Positions 44,528-51,331 of a stretch of DNA of 51,400 bases are shown here, piece by piece (within the stretch, counting starts at the first letter, position 1; every line of letters starts with the position of its first letter). The position numbers and the translations under genes are program-made. Source of the stretch: Rhodothermales bacterium (GTDB lineage: Bacteria; Bacteroidota; Rhodothermia; Rhodothermales; UBA10348); the NCBI GenBank assembly GCA_028284865.1, contig JANQQV010000005.1:1-51400 (forward strand). The letters are read 5' to 3'. Under the pieces are notes generated by a model. The model made no database searches, was not told the DNA's origin, and worked only from the letters and a program-made list of their open reading frames with translations.

Positions 44528-45546
44528 CGATCACGATGCTGTTAATACCGGCAATATTATTCCTGACAGGAATGCTGCCCTCGCAGTTGGAAGGGAAGGT
44601 GGTTGACGAAACGGGTGAAGCTCTCCAAGGATACTTAATCGAACTGCAAACCACGTATGGTACAGACTTGTCTCCCCGGGTTGAAGCGATTTCCGGTTCG
44701 GATGGGAGCTTTAGTCTGAAGGACATACCCGAAGGGGAATGGAGAGTTAGGGCCTCCAAGTGGGGCGTTCAGGATGGCGCATTCCTCATGACCGAGCCCA
44801 TTCTATTTAGCGGCGGCTCGAAGAGTCTTACGTTCAGCTTCCCGGTAGTTGAAGCACACACGCTGAGGATTTCTCAAGGGATGCGTTTCATTCCAGCTTC
44901 TGTCATTTCAAATGAGCAAACGGCGGAGTTCGAAGGAGTTGTCCTGGATACTCAAACCTATGCAGCAATCGAAGGAGCTCAAATTGAGCTGTTTCTTGAT
45001 GTAGTAGACGGAGAAAAGGTTGGCATTGTATCAGTTGTCTCGGATGCCAACGGCCGCTTTACAATTGAGTCCTTAGCATCCGGATTGTACTACGTTTCGA
45101 TCATGCGAGAAGGGTTCGACTCAGTCAAAAACCTCCGCATCAATCACTCTCAGCCTACCATCTGGAAAGTGTATCTCCAGGACCAGAATGCTAGGCGCTC
45201 CGCAGTAATAGAAAGAAGGCCCAAGGTTGGTCACGTCTTCGATGGCAATGGTGAGCCGATTGGAAAGGTATTCAGCAATGCCAAGCGAGTAGATGCAGGC
45301 GTGCTTTCCGGTGTTGTCATTTCAAGTGGACTGCCCGTTGGAAATCAACGTCTTGAGTTAGTCGACTCTTTAGGTGGATCGCTGAATCGGTTCTTGACCA
45401 GCCAAACGAAAGCCGATGGGACGTATAGCATTATGGGTGTTGAACCGGGCACATATACTCTAAAAATCGGTCGGGGGCGAAATGCTATTCTTGTCCCGAA
45501 CGTTGAAGTGTTTCCTGGTCCGAACGAGATGACGATCCAGTTGTGA
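44524..45546 (+). CDS. Cassette 2: secreted carboxypeptidase-regulatory-like domain protein
   Basis: The frame is open leftward into attC 1, but the biologically sensible start is the ATG at 44524, which is part of the recombination core GTTATGC (or the ATG at 44536). This gives a 340-aa protein with a signal peptide (LLIPAILFLTG). Three carboxypeptidase-regulatory-like beta-sandwich domains follow: LEGKVVDETGEALQGYLIEL, FEGVVLDTQTYAAIEGAQIEL, and a third with LSGVVISSGLPVGNQRLELV. Each has an (A/K)DGxYSI or ANGRFTI type strand. It is probably exported; its role is unknown. The stop lies 4 bp before attC 2. Confidence 0.8.
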   Translation: MPITMLLIPAILFLTGMLPSQLEGKVVDETGEALQGYLIELQTTYGTDLSPRVEAISGSDGSFSLKDIPEGEWRVRASKWGVQDGAFLMTEPILFSGGSKSLTFSFPVVEAHTLRISQGMRFIPASVISNEQTAEFEGVVLDTQTYAAIEGAQIELFLDVVDGEKVGIVSVVSDANGRFTIESLASGLYYVSIMREGFDSVKNLRINHSQPTIWKVYLQDQNARRSAVIERRPKVGHVFDGNGEPIGKVFSNAKRVDAGVLSGVVISSGLPVGNQRLELVDSLGGSLNRFLTSQTKADGTYSIMGVEPGTYTLKIGRGRNAILVPNVEVFPGPNEMTIQL

Positions 45547-45549
45547 TCG

Positions 45550-45657
45550 GCATAACAAGCGCATTTTGCGGGCTCGCATTTCTGGCGTGCCGGTCTGAGG
45601 CCAGTTACTTTCTGGGAGGTGGGCGTCAGCTCGCCGCAAATCCGCCAGCCGTTATGC
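45550..45657 (+). other. attC site 2 (short class, 108 bp)
   Basis: R'' GCATAAC at 45550 and R' GTTATGC at 45651. The inner part (TCTGGCGTGCCGGTCTG and TTACTTTCTGG) is nearly the same as attC 7. Confidence 0.93.
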
Positions 45658-45664
45658 AGAAGAG

Positions 45665-46153
45665 TTGATTTTGGAACACGAAGCAATTCTTATAGCGATT
45701 AGCCAGGTTGCTGTCGCCTTTATTGGTTTCACGGGAGTAGTCTCGGTCTTGGGTCGTCGCAACCAAGGCACTTGGACTCCAGAGGAACGCCTTCAACTGA
45801 GAGTGTTGGTTGAAGTAAGCTTAACAGCACTATTTGGAAGCCTCTCTCCCTTCTTGTTCGCAGAACTGTTTGATGCCGAAATCAATGTGCTGATGGCCTC
45901 CAATGGCCTGCTAGGAGCTCTCCACGCGTCAAACTTCGTGGCATTCAGTCTCCGAACACGGTCGGCCACACCAACCAGGAGCCAGAGAATCTTGGGCGTT
46001 GTCGGAATCCTCACCATCCTTGCCCATTTCATGGCAGCGTTTGGACTTCTTGATTGGCTCGGATTCGTTCTCATTTTCGGGCTGATCCAGCAACTGATTG
46101 TTGCTTCACACAACTTCGTCCTTCTTCTTTTTCCGATTTCCTCTTCTGCATAA
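45665..46153 (+). CDS. Cassette 3: four-helix membrane protein
   Basis: The product is 162 aa with four predicted transmembrane helices: ISQVAVAFIGFTGVVSVL, LVEVSLTALFGSLSPFLF, ILGVVGILTILAHFMAAFGL and LGFVLIFGLIQQLIVASH. No ATG suits; the frame opens with TTG at 45665 (or TTG at 45671), since the ATG in the core at 45654 meets a stop after four codons. The stop codon TAA (46151-46153) lies inside the R'' core of attC 3. I do not recognise the family. Proteins of this size and topology are common among integron cassettes. Confidence 0.75.
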   Translation: MILEHEAILIAISQVAVAFIGFTGVVSVLGRRNQGTWTPEERLQLRVLVEVSLTALFGSLSPFLFAELFDAEINVLMASNGLLGALHASNFVAFSLRTRSATPTRSQRILGVVGILTILAHFMAAFGLLDWLGFVLIFGLIQQLIVASHNFVLLLFPISSSA

Positions 46154-46255
46154 CAAGCGCATTTTGCGGACTCGCGCCCGCAACTGTGATTTGACTTTGG
46201 CCTGATACCCTCCCCACCTTGGAGTCGCTCGCCGCAAATCCGCCAGCCGTTATGC
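46148..46255 (+). other. attC site 3 (short class, 108 bp)
   Basis: R'' GCATAAC at 46148 and R' GTTATGC at 46249. It has the standard arms (left arm GCATTTTGCGGACTCGC) but an inner part unlike the other short sites. It carries the stop codon of cassette 3. Confidence 0.92.
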
Positions 46256-46302
46256 GGAATATGCGCCTGCAAAGTATTTGGCTTTAATCAGGGAAATCCA
46301 AA

Positions 46303-46734
46303 ATGAGTAGTCTTGCGAAGAAGACGACAGCGACCATCATTCCGACTCTGCGTTATAAAGACGCGGTAGAAGCCATTGATTGGCTGTGCAATGCCTTTGG
46401 CTTCGAAAAGCACCTTGTAGTACCAAGCGATATCGGCGGCATTGCGCATGCCCAGCTTGTTTTCGGAAACGGCATGGTCATGGTTGGCTCGGCACGCGAT
46501 GATTCATTTGGCGAACTCCAAGCACCTCTAGGGGCACGAGATGCAACGGTGGCACAGAGTCCGTACATCATTGTCAGCGAAGTTGACAAACATCACAGAC
46601 ACGCTGCGGCGAGTGGTGCGGAGATTGTGATGCCTCCCGAGGATCAGGACTATGGAGGCCGATTGTATATCTGCCGTGATCCAGAAGGCAACCTATGGAG
46701 TTTCGGCAGCTATGACCCTTGGGATTCCGCATAA
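46303..46734 (+). CDS. Cassette 4: VOC (glyoxalase/bleomycin-resistance) family protein
   Basis: This 143-aa VOC-fold protein of the PhnB/YdcJ-like kind has two beta-alpha-beta-beta-beta modules: TIIPTLRYKDAVEAIDWLCNAFGFEK and SPYIIVSEVDKHHRHAAASGAEIVMPPEDQDYGGRLYICRDPEGNLWSFGSY. The ending DPEGNLWSFG is diagnostic. Metal ligands are not complete by eye, so catalysis is uncertain; some relatives bind and sequester antibiotics. A preceding mini-frame of 11 codons starts at the core ATG (46252), and GGGAAATCC lies before the ATG. The TAA stop is within attC 4. Confidence 0.88.
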   Translation: MSSLAKKTTATIIPTLRYKDAVEAIDWLCNAFGFEKHLVVPSDIGGIAHAQLVFGNGMVMVGSARDDSFGELQAPLGARDATVAQSPYIIVSEVDKHHRHAAASGAEIVMPPEDQDYGGRLYICRDPEGNLWSFGSYDPWDSA

Positions 46735-46946
46735 CAAGCGCATTTTGCGGGCTCACGCCTAGTTGTGCTTTCAGGAGTACGAAGCCGGAGATCTGGCTGA
46801 GAGGTGAGTGCCTTCGAGTCCAAAGAGGGGAGAGCGAGACTACGTAGTAATATTACTCATGGCCGCGTCTTGAGCTGGAGAGGGCCAGATCTCCTACATT
46901 TCTGATAGGTGAGCGCAGCTCGCCGCAAATCCGCCAGCCGTTATAC
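46729..46946 (+). other. attC site 4 (long class, 218 bp)
   Basis: R'' GCATAAC at 46729 and R' GTTATAC at 46940. It contains the GGAGATCTGGC/GCCAGATCTCC inverted repeat of the long class and an ACTACGTAGT apex. It carries the stop codon of cassette 4. Confidence 0.92.
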
Positions 46947-46957
46947 CGCCCATCGTT

Positions 46958-47743
46958 TTGGAAGCTCAAGATTTCAATAGACCCGAAGCAGTTATACGGC
47001 CCTTGTTCGAGCAGGCTCGGGAGGCGAGCGAATTTGAATTCTGTTCGACCCTCCTCAGGATTAGGGGAATGGAAGGACCCTGGTGGGATCCGTTGGTGGA
47101 GTCCGAACAACTCATCAACCAAACTATCAAGGAGCTTGAGTCTCCAATTGTCTGGTCTTTTGCTTGGCGCCTACAGCTGTTCCTCTATTGCCACGTTACG
47201 GAAATCGATGATGTGTATAGCTCAGTAGGAAACTTGCTCCGAATCTCTTCAGGAAGGCGGTATTCAATGGCTCCATTTGATGGAGACTGGTCGGAGTCGA
47301 ATCTGCCAGCGAAAAGCCCTGTGAGAAAAATCGAGAGAATACAAAGGTGGTCAGAAGAAGTAGGTATCCAGGAAGTTGGCGCTCTCTTTTCAGAAGCTCT
47401 AGTCCCTGAAGTAAGAAACGCGTTCTTTCATTCTGATTATGTGCTATCTGGGGAGTCTTTCAATATTAAGAATGGTCCGGGTCCGCAGATAGATGGAGTT
47501 ATGGAAAAAGCTGTTCCGTTGACTTGGTTGGAGCCAAAGATTCAAAGTGCCATAAATATTGCCTTAGTGATCATTGGATTGATACGGATCTATCGTTCTG
47601 AATACGATTCCGACCGGGTTGTTGAGGCACAATTTGAAGGACAGGAAGGACCGGCAACTCAGGTTGTTCTACTTGCTGATGTAGAACAGGGACTTTACGG
47701 AATGCGCTCTGCCAATCCAGAAGATCTTGATGGGGCGGTATAA
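46958..47743 (+). CDS. Cassette 5: protein with an RxxxxH (HEPN-like) motif
   Basis: This 261-aa largely helical protein starts at TTG (46958), since no ATG lies near the core. It contains VPEVRNAFFHSDYVLS: Arg153-N-A-F-F-His158, an R-x4-H pattern that with flanking helices recalls HEPN-domain ribonucleases of toxin and defence systems. The rest (WWDPLVESEQLINQTIKE, IKNGPGPQIDGV) I do not recognise. No antitoxin gene accompanies it within the cassette. The TAA stop is inside attC 5. A HEPN assignment is tentative, because one motif is not proof. Confidence 0.6.
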   Translation: MEAQDFNRPEAVIRPLFEQAREASEFEFCSTLLRIRGMEGPWWDPLVESEQLINQTIKELESPIVWSFAWRLQLFLYCHVTEIDDVYSSVGNLLRISSGRRYSMAPFDGDWSESNLPAKSPVRKIERIQRWSEEVGIQEVGALFSEALVPEVRNAFFHSDYVLSGESFNIKNGPGPQIDGVMEKAVPLTWLEPKIQSAINIALVIIGLIRIYRSEYDSDRVVEAQFEGQEGPATQVVLLADVEQGLYGMRSANPEDLDGAV

Positions 47744-47843
47744 CAAGCGCATTTTGCGGCCTCGCGGTGGGCTTGTAGTCGTCGGGACAGTTACCTACTC
47801 TGGGGCTGGCGTTAGCTCGCCGCAAATCCGCCAGCCGTTATGT
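47738..47843 (+). other. attC site 5 (short class, 106 bp)
   Basis: R'' GTATAAC at 47738 and R' GTTATGT at 47837. The inner sequence CTTGTAGTCGTCGGGAC with TTACCTACTCTG is shared almost exactly with attC 6. It carries the stop codon of cassette 5. Confidence 0.93.
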
Positions 47844-47847
47844 AGAA

Positions 47848-48366
47848 ATGGAAGAGTATTCTGAATCCGTGCCGAACAGAATCCGGCTCAGCATTGTGTG
47901 TTTGGCGTTTCTGCTGGTATCAGGATGTCATTCATACAACACGGTGCTGACGAGCGACCTTGAGGCGTATCTCTCCTCGAACGACGTCGAAGTATTTCAA
48001 GTCGTGGATTCCTCTTGCACCGAGTATTCAGGTGACACGTGGTCTCTTTCAGAGGAAGGTGCCTCGTTCGATGGTCGTTCCATTCCTCTTGAGGAACTAG
48101 AGCTGGTTCGTACTAGATCAAAGTTGAAGCGGCCACTGACAATCGGCACATTCGCAGGCTTACCGACAGGAGTATTGTTGGGAGCCATGGCTCGATTGGA
48201 GGGCGCTGCCTCGATTGCAGGCAGTTTCGCTTTTGGTTTCCTTCCTGTAGCACTTCCTGCTTTCTTGATTCTTCGATCTCAAAACTACCACGTTGTGACT
48301 TGGGTGCGACACGAATCGGAAGCCACAAGAGTGACGGACAAGAGCCAGTTCCCTTGCCGTGATTAG
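47848..48366 (+). CDS. Cassette 6: lipoprotein with two C-terminal hydrophobic segments
   Basis: This 172-aa protein starts at ATG 47848, only 5 bp after the core. The signal peptide ends in the lipobox LVSGC (Cys27). A short beta-rich domain (residues 30-90) follows, then a glycine-rich hydrophobic stretch (TIGTFAGLPTGVLLGAMARLEGAASIAGSFAFGFLPVALPAFLIL) that looks like a hairpin of two membrane segments. No family is recognised. Together with cassette 9 it makes two lipoprotein cassettes in this array. Confidence 0.75.
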   Translation: MEEYSESVPNRIRLSIVCLAFLLVSGCHSYNTVLTSDLEAYLSSNDVEVFQVVDSSCTEYSGDTWSLSEEGASFDGRSIPLEELELVRTRSKLKRPLTIGTFAGLPTGVLLGAMARLEGAASIAGSFAFGFLPVALPAFLILRSQNYHVVTWVRHESEATRVTDKSQFPCRD

Positions 48367-48388
48367 AGAGTCAGGGAAGAGCATTTCT

Positions 48389-48494
48389 ACATAACAAGCG
48401 CATTTTGCGGGCTCGCCATGGGCTTGTAGTCGTCGGGACGGTTACCTACTCTGAAGATGGCGTTAGCTCGCCGCAAATCCGCGAGCCGTTATGT
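48389..48494 (+). other. attC site 6 (short class, 106 bp)
   Basis: R'' ACATAAC at 48389 and R' GTTATGT at 48488. It is the sister of attC 5, with about ten differences over 106 bp. The right arm has CCGCGAGCC instead of the usual CCGCCAGCC. Confidence 0.92.
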
Positions 48495-48646
48495 GGACAG
48501 GCTCTTTCGATTCGGCATTGGCAATAGGTGTCAGCGCCGCGAATTGTGTATCAGAACCAAGCCATTCAACTTCAGGAGGATCATCGCAAAGACTTGATAC
48601 CGATTCCGCTTTGCGGAGCACTTCAACTAAACGGTACACGCGATGA
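48491..48646 (+). CDS. Cassette 7: possible 51-codon upstream frame starting at the attC core
   Basis: Starting from the ATG contained in the core GTTATGT, a frame of 51 codons (MWTGSFDSALAIGVSAANCV..., Ser/Thr-rich) runs to a TGA that overlaps the ATG of the next gene by 4 bp (ATGA). The arrangement would couple translation of the thioredoxin-like gene to a start supplied by the recombination site. The composition is not convincing as a protein, and a frame of this length can occur by chance. Confidence 0.3.
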   Translation: MWTGSFDSALAIGVSAANCVSEPSHSTSGGSSQRLDTDSALRSTSTKRYTR

Positions 48647-49083
48647 ATGTCTTTTCCCGCCTCCTCTCAGTCTTGACTCTTTTCTCGGTTTTAATGGTTT
48701 TGCCTGCATCGGGGCAGATTTCTGACCTTCCCTCGGATTTGCAGGACTTCGTCCAGCGGGCCAGCAGCAACAATAAGCAGGTCGCCCTTTTCATGCATTC
48801 TGAAGCTTGGGATGCTCCCCCAAACTTGTTCGAAGTGCTTCCTGATGCCCCCGTGGTAAAAGAGTACCTCTACAAGTACCAGATCATCGCCATTGATGCC
48901 GATTCAGGACAGTATGAGGAATGGCGAAAGAAATTTGATGTGATGGAGGTGTACCCATCTTTGACTTTGCTTGGTTTCGATGGTCAATCGCTTGGATATA
49001 AGACTCTCGATGATGTCAACTTGGAATCGCTTCTGACATTCTTTTTGCGGGCTGAAAGACAATTGGATTCCAAAGGGGATTGA
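48643..49083 (+). CDS. Cassette 7: secreted thioredoxin-fold-like protein
   Basis: This 146-aa protein has a signal peptide (LLSVLTLFSVLMVLPASGQ). The mature part shows a thioredoxin-like pattern: VALFMHSEAWDAPPNLFEVLPDAPVVKEYL, then YQIIAIDADSGQYEEWRKKFDVMEVYPSLTLLGFDG, with the cis-Pro in VYPSL. The redox CxxC motif is replaced by SEAWDAPP, so disulfide chemistry is not expected. A chaperone- or peptide-binding role is possible. The ATG at 48643 overlaps the stop of a possible small upstream frame. Confidence 0.7.
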   Translation: MNVFSRLLSVLTLFSVLMVLPASGQISDLPSDLQDFVQRASSNNKQVALFMHSEAWDAPPNLFEVLPDAPVVKEYLYKYQIIAIDADSGQYEEWRKKFDVMEVYPSLTLLGFDGQSLGYKTLDDVNLESLLTFFLRAERQLDSKGD

Positions 49084-49106
49084 TTGTAAAGGTCACTGGC
49101 CTGTCC

Positions 49107-49214
49107 ACATAACAAGCGCATTTTGCGGGCTCGCATTTTTGGCGTGCCGGTCTGGGACCAGTTACTTTCTGGAAGGTGGGCATTAGCTCGCCGCAAATCC
49201 GCCAGCCGTTATGT
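49107..49214 (+). other. attC site 7 (short class, 108 bp)
   Basis: R'' ACATAAC at 49107 and R' GTTATGT at 49208. It is nearly identical to attC 2 along the whole length. Confidence 0.93.
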
Positions 49215-49233
49215 GGCAAAAGGGGAGTGGCTG

Positions 49234-49716
49234 CTACCAACCCTTTACGTAGGCAACCAACTGATCCAAAGCGGTTGACCAGCCGTCTAGAAAGCCCATT
49301 TCTTCGTGGGCCGTCCGATCCTCGACATTCTTGTGTTTAGCAATAGCGGTGTACTTGGTACCGTCCCCATGCGGCTCGATGAGAATCATCGATGTCATGA
49401 ATGCTGAGCCGACAGGACGATACCCAGGGAGAAGCGCGTCAGTGAAGATGATTCTTCGCCCTTCCTCGACTTCGAGGTAGCATCCCGAACTGTCGACTTG
49501 GTCACCTTCGGGAGACTGCATCACTGTCCGAAAGACTCCGCCTGGTCGCAAGTCGATATCGCAGTCAACTGTTTTCCACGGCGCAGGAGTGAACCAATGC
49601 ACCACGTGCTCTGACTCTGTCCATGCCTTCCATACCAACTCGGGGGGTACCGAGACAACTCGCTCCAGCTTCAGGTCCAGTTCGGGATTGAAGTCCTCTT
49701 CAAACAGATTGCTCAT
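49234..49716 (-). CDS. Cassette 8: SRPBCC/AHSA1-type protein (reverse orientation)
   Basis: This 160-aa START/SRPBCC-fold protein of the AHSA1 (activator of Hsp90 ATPase homologue 1-like) group has LERVVSVPPELVWKAWTESEHVVHWFTPAPWKTVDCDIDLRPGG, then GCYLEVEEGRRIIFTDALLPGY, then MGFLDGWSTALDQLVAYVKG. Such proteins bind small hydrophobic ligands. It is preceded by GGAGGAGGAG and overlaps the ArsR-type gene by 4 bp. This regulator/SRPBCC pair is a familiar chromosomal two-gene unit, here packed into one integron cassette on the strand opposite to the array. Confidence 0.9.
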   Translation of the reverse strand: MSNLFEEDFNPELDLKLERVVSVPPELVWKAWTESEHVVHWFTPAPWKTVDCDIDLRPGGVFRTVMQSPEGDQVDSSGCYLEVEEGRRIIFTDALLPGYRPVGSAFMTSMILIEPHGDGTKYTAIAKHKNVEDRTAHEEMGFLDGWSTALDQLVAYVKGW

Positions 49717-50030
49717 TGCTTCTCCTCCTCCATAGTAGAGAGATAGTCGTCCAATTGATTCAGGCGGGTTTCCCAGCGTCTTCGCTGCACCGAGAGCCAG
49801 GATTCAGCATCCTTGAGTCTTGAGCTTTGAATTCGGCAGTATCGCACTCGTCCTTTCTTCGCCGTTGAAACCAAACCACACTCTTCAAGCACTCGAAGGT
49901 GTTGCATGAAAGAGGGCAGCGCCATGTCAAATGGCTTGGCCAGCTCGCTGACTGACTGTTCTCCGTGCGTGAGCTTCTCGACAACAGCGAAGCGCGTGGG
50001 ATCCGAGAGAGCGTTGAATACCTGAATCAT
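49713..50030 (-). CDS. Cassette 8: ArsR-family winged-helix regulator (reverse orientation)
   Basis: The product is 105 aa from the ATG at 50030; a GTG at 50066 is in frame but lies upstream of the likely -10 element. It is an ArsR-family winged helix: VFNALSDPTRFAVVEKLTHGEQSVSELAKPF, recognition helix in ALPSFMQHLRVLEECGLV, and wing KKGRVRYCRI. No cysteine metal site is apparent, as usual for the subgroup that pairs with SRPBCC proteins. It probably represses its own operon. The start has no Shine-Dalgarno and a short leader. Confidence 0.9.
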   Translation of the reverse strand: MIQVFNALSDPTRFAVVEKLTHGEQSVSELAKPFDMALPSFMQHLRVLEECGLVSTAKKGRVRYCRIQSSRLKDAESWLSVQRRRWETRLNQLDDYLSTMEEEKQ

Positions 50031-50055
50031 GGGACTATAGTTAGGCTGTGGTCTA

Positions 50056-50085
50056 AGTATATCCACATTCCTACACTAAGGTCAA
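50056..50085 (-). promoter_or_regulatory. Promoter of the reverse cassette operon
   Basis: On the minus strand: TTGACC at 50085-50080, an 18-bp spacer, and TATACT at 50061-50056, about 26 bp before the ArsR ATG. Because the cassette faces away from attI, an internal promoter is needed for expression. Confidence 0.65.
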
Positions 50086-50105
50086 TACCTAACCAATCTT
50101 TTGCC

Positions 50106-50324
50106 ACATAACAAGCGCATTTTGCGGGCTCGCGCCAAGTCGTGCTTTCAGGGGAACGGAGCCGGAGATCTGGCTGATGCATCATCGCCGTAGAGTCCTG
50201 AGTAGGGGAGAACAAGCCTACGTAGTTCTACTACTCATGGCCTCGTCTTGAGCTGGAGAGGGCCAGATCTCCTACATTTCTGTTAGGTGGGCGTAGCTCG
50301 CCGCAAATCCGCCAGCCGTTATGC
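50106..50324 (+). other. attC site 8 (long class, 219 bp)
   Basis: R'' ACATAAC at 50106 and R' GTTATGC at 50318. Nested inverted repeats are GGAGATCTGGC (50164-50174) with GCCAGATCTCC (50262-50272), then TGAGTAG (50199-50205) with CTACTCA (50231-50237), and CTACGTAG (50218-50225) at the apex. It is nearly identical to attC 9. Confidence 0.93.
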
Positions 50325-50385
50325 AGCAGGTTCAGTTCATGGCAAAAGGCATTGCCGGTTATTCAATGCCGAAGTAGACTTCGGT

Positions 50386-51084
50386 ATGCGAACCACATTT
50401 TTGATAGCAGGGTTTTTGCTTTCCTCTTGCTCCGCGAATGAGCCGTTCCAAGATCTCAATGTGGATGGAAGTGGCAGTTCTGAAGATTCTACGCTTGTGG
50501 AAAGCCCTATCGACACGCTTGTATATCCAGCGTACCCATTGCCTGCCGTTGAATTCAGAAATCTCAGTTCGGTCGGTCATTCCAACACGTTCACTCCGGA
50601 TTCTCTTGTTGCTGGGCCGTACGCAGACTTTGATGTTTATCAGAATGCCGAACGCGTCCCATGGCCGTTCAATCAAGGCAGGTGGCTTCGGTTTGAAGGA
50701 GAGCGATCAATCGTTGAGGTGTCTATTGACTGCTCAGAATTGCCGTTCCTCAACCTGAAGAGTCTGTTTCTACTAGAGGTCCCGGATTCCGTTGACGTTG
50801 ACCAATGGATGAGATACAAGAATGCAGATTTTGGGAACGAGTACACATCGATTAAGGCAGATACCGTTTTTGCAGTTGCTGCCGCTGTTGATTCGCCGAC
50901 CCGTGTTCTCTCTTATCGCCTGAGCGATCCGATTACCAATCCGAGGTACATCTTTGAATTGCGATACGCATTGTCGATCAGCCAGTTAACGTTTGAAAAC
51001 GGTATTGGAGTTGAACAACTTGTGACAGAAGAGCACGAGTGTTTCCCGGGTGATGGATGGGGACTGGAGCCACCCAGCGATTAA
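50386..51084 (+). CDS. Cassette 9: lipoprotein of unknown function
   Basis: The product is 232 aa from the ATG at 50386; a longer frame starting inside attC 8 is rejected because it would translate the recombination site and bury the lipobox. The signal peptide ends in FLLSSC (Cys15). The mature part is Ser/Asp-rich at first, then a beta-rich domain (FDVYQNAERVPWPFNQGRWLRF, TRVLSYRLSDPITNPRYIFELRYAL). No family is recognised. The stop lies 28 bp before attC 9. Confidence 0.75.
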   Translation: MRTTFLIAGFLLSSCSANEPFQDLNVDGSGSSEDSTLVESPIDTLVYPAYPLPAVEFRNLSSVGHSNTFTPDSLVAGPYADFDVYQNAERVPWPFNQGRWLRFEGERSIVEVSIDCSELPFLNLKSLFLLEVPDSVDVDQWMRYKNADFGNEYTSIKADTVFAVAAAVDSPTRVLSYRLSDPITNPRYIFELRYALSISQLTFENGIGVEQLVTEEHECFPGDGWGLEPPSD

Positions 51085-51112
51085 TGGAGAATCAGAGCAG
51101 ACACAACCTGCT

Positions 51113-51331
51113 GCATAACAAGCGCATTTTGCGGACTCGCGCCAAGTTGTGCTTTCAGGAGAAGGGAGCCGGAGATCTGGCTGATGGACCATCGCTTTCG
51201 AGTCCTGAGCAGGGGAGGATAAGCCTACGTAGTTCTACTACTCATGGCCGCGTCTTGAGCTGGAGAGGGCCAGATCTCCTACATTTCTGATAGGTGTGCG
51301 AAGCTCGCCGCAAATCCGCCAGCCGTTCTGC
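51113..51331 (+). other. attC site 9 (long class, 219 bp)
   Basis: R'' GCATAAC at 51113 and R' GTTCTGC at 51325; the R' core differs from all other sites (GTTCT for GTTAT). The inner stems are as in attC 8. The 69 bp after it are the start of a tenth cassette, in which no gene start can be supported. Confidence 0.9.

Noticed and set aside
45345..50215. Several minus-strand frames beginning in cassettes and containing NGWRICGEL and AKCACY
   Set aside because: These residues are the translation of the attC arms themselves; the frames are short and recur only because the attC sites are repeated.
50287..50385. N-terminal extension of the cassette 9 protein into attC 8
   Set aside because: It would place the lipobox 48 residues in; the ATG at 50386 gives a standard lipoprotein signal.
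44300..51331. CRISPR array as explanation of the regularly spaced repeats
   Set aside because: Repeats are 106-228 bp, spaced 0.4-1.0 kb apart with genes between, and show attC cores and arms; there are no cas genes.
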